Shown: positions 5,250 through 5,795 of the stretch, one piece after another
Position numbering within the stretch: position 1 is the stretch's first letter
How the letters are laid out: every line of letters starts with the position of its first letter
From: Candidatus Pacearchaeota archaeon CG10_big_fil_rev_8_21_14_0_10_32_14
GTDB taxonomy: Archaea; Nanobdellota; Nanobdellia; Pacearchaeales; GW2011-AR1
Direction of reading: 5' to 3'
DNA: 5,795 nt
Assembly: GCA_002763085.1 (NCBI GenBank)
Contig: PFCY01000109.1
Span: 1-5,795 of the forward strand
The notes under the pieces: generated by a model
What the model was told of the DNA's origin: nothing
Database searches by the model: none
Seen by the model: only the letters and a program-made list of their open reading frames with translations
Program-made: the position numbers and the translations under genes

Positions 5250-5729
5250 CTAGCCAGAAAGTCCTTTTAAGCTATCTCTTATCTTTTTAACATCACTCTC
5301 ATTTATCTTAGACAAAACATCCTTTGAAGTATTAACAAACAAAGGAGCTTTGCTCATAATCATATCTGACTCTTTGGTATCTATTACCTTGTCAACATAG
5401 TATTGTGCAATGTTTCTTAAGTCAAATGCTTTTGAGATAATCTTAAAATCTTCTTTGGTATAAAACTCAGACAGCAACACTTTCATAAACTCTAATGTAC
5501 AAGAGTGAATCTCACACTTAACCCCTAACTTCATTAGCACAGAATAAAGAGAGTAATACATAGAGTAATAACCAGCAGATATTGCAAAGGTAAGATTATA
5601 CTTTCTTTCTCTGTTCATTGTTCCTAAAGCATTATCTGCCATCTGCATATAGGAAAGAGAAAGGTTATCACTTGGCTCAATCAGTTTAATTCCGTCTTTT
5701 TGTTTACAACACCACTTTAAACTTACCAT
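5250..5729 (-). CDS. HEPN-domain protein, toxin-like partner of a MNT nucleotidyltransferase (159 aa)
   Basis: A HEPN protein of the type paired with minimal nucleotidyltransferases in archaea; in the studied type VII systems the HEPN partner is an RNase toxin and the MNT partner modifies it by adding nucleotides. Visible: KWCCKQKDGIKLIEP (residues 5-19), an N-terminal segment typical of archaeal members; helix SAGYYSMYYSLYSVLMKLG (51-69); EIHS (73-76); and RNIAQYYVDK (105-114), where the HEPN catalytic motif should lie. That motif, usually Rx4-6H, has Tyr where His is expected, so RNase activity is doubtful, or the protein belongs to the Tyr-bearing HEPN branch. Length fits a single-domain HEPN protein. 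The ATG overlaps the nucleotidyltransferase stop by 7 bases with no close Shine-Dalgarno site, implying coupled translation. Confidence 0.85.
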   Translation of the reverse strand: MVSLKWCCKQKDGIKLIEPSDNLSLSYMQMADNALGTMNRERKYNLTFAISAGYYSMYYSLYSVLMKLGVKCEIHSCTLEFMKVLLSEFYTKEDFKIISKAFDLRNIAQYYVDKVIDTKESDMIMSKAPLFVNTSKDVLSKINESDVKKIRDSLKGLSG

Positions 5730-5795
5730 ATAAATCTAATGAACTCATCAACTCCTTTTAAGATTATGTGATTCTTTATTACTTCTTTTGAAAAT
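5723..5795 (-). CDS. MNT-type nucleotidyltransferase, C-terminal fragment cut by the window edge
   Basis: Only the last 23 codons are inside the window. They read as a C-terminal helix with HIILKGVDEF and ending FIW before TAA, much like the C-termini of archaeal minimal nucleotidyltransferases that precede HEPN genes. The catalytic GSxnDxD region would lie beyond the right edge and cannot be seen. The stop codon lies inside the HEPN start (7-base overlap), the expected arrangement of an MNT/HEPN pair. The call depends largely on this context. Confidence 0.6.
   Translation of the reverse strand, partial: FSKEVIKNHIILKGVDEFIRFIW

Noticed and set aside
5704..5748. 14-codon minus-strand frame with GGAG close to its ATG, overlapping the HEPN start
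   Set aside because: It is out of frame with both neighbours and very short; the GGAG may serve coupled translation, but no peptide is supported.

Overview
The window is AT-rich DNA that looks archaeal, most plausibly from a small-genome DPANN-type lineage (inferred, not proven). Three things point that way. The right-hand nucleotidyltransferase/HEPN pair is of the kind common in archaea. The restriction-modification operon has a TTTTATATAT box about 25 bases before its first ATG and no Shine-Dalgarno sequence, as expected for an archaeal leaderless transcript. Internal genes instead use Shine-Dalgarno sites or overlapping start/stop codons. All recognised genes lie on the minus strand, so transcription runs right to left.

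Right edge (5250-5795): the last 23 codons of a MNT-type nucleotidyltransferase overlap the start of a complete 159-residue HEPN protein. This is a HEPN/MNT toxin-antitoxin-like pair.

Middle (4575-5249): 675 bases hold no convincing protein gene but much symmetric sequence. It contains a perfect 14-bp palindrome and a tandem 8-mer next to the operon promoter, a GC-rich island with its own TATA-like box (candidate small RNA or 40-codon ORF), a tandem 16-mer of AT palindromes, two separate inverted repeats with the same 9-bp arms, and two other inverted repeats.

Left (75-4574): a tightly packed four-gene operon. In order of transcription it encodes an SPPY-type amino-methyltransferase, a DPPY-type methyltransferase with a probable zinc ribbon, a protein with a clear PD...EAK nuclease signature, and an unrecognised 261-residue protein that looks like a second nuclease or restriction subunit. 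It ends in a hairpin terminator right after the last stop codon. The likely reading is a Type II-like restriction-modification system. Two methyltransferases with different motif IV sequences, plus two downstream non-methyltransferase genes, suggest an asymmetric target site with a separate enzyme for each strand, and possibly a two-subunit endonuclease. That last step is inference. Together with the HEPN/MNT pair, the window reads as part of a defence or stability island.
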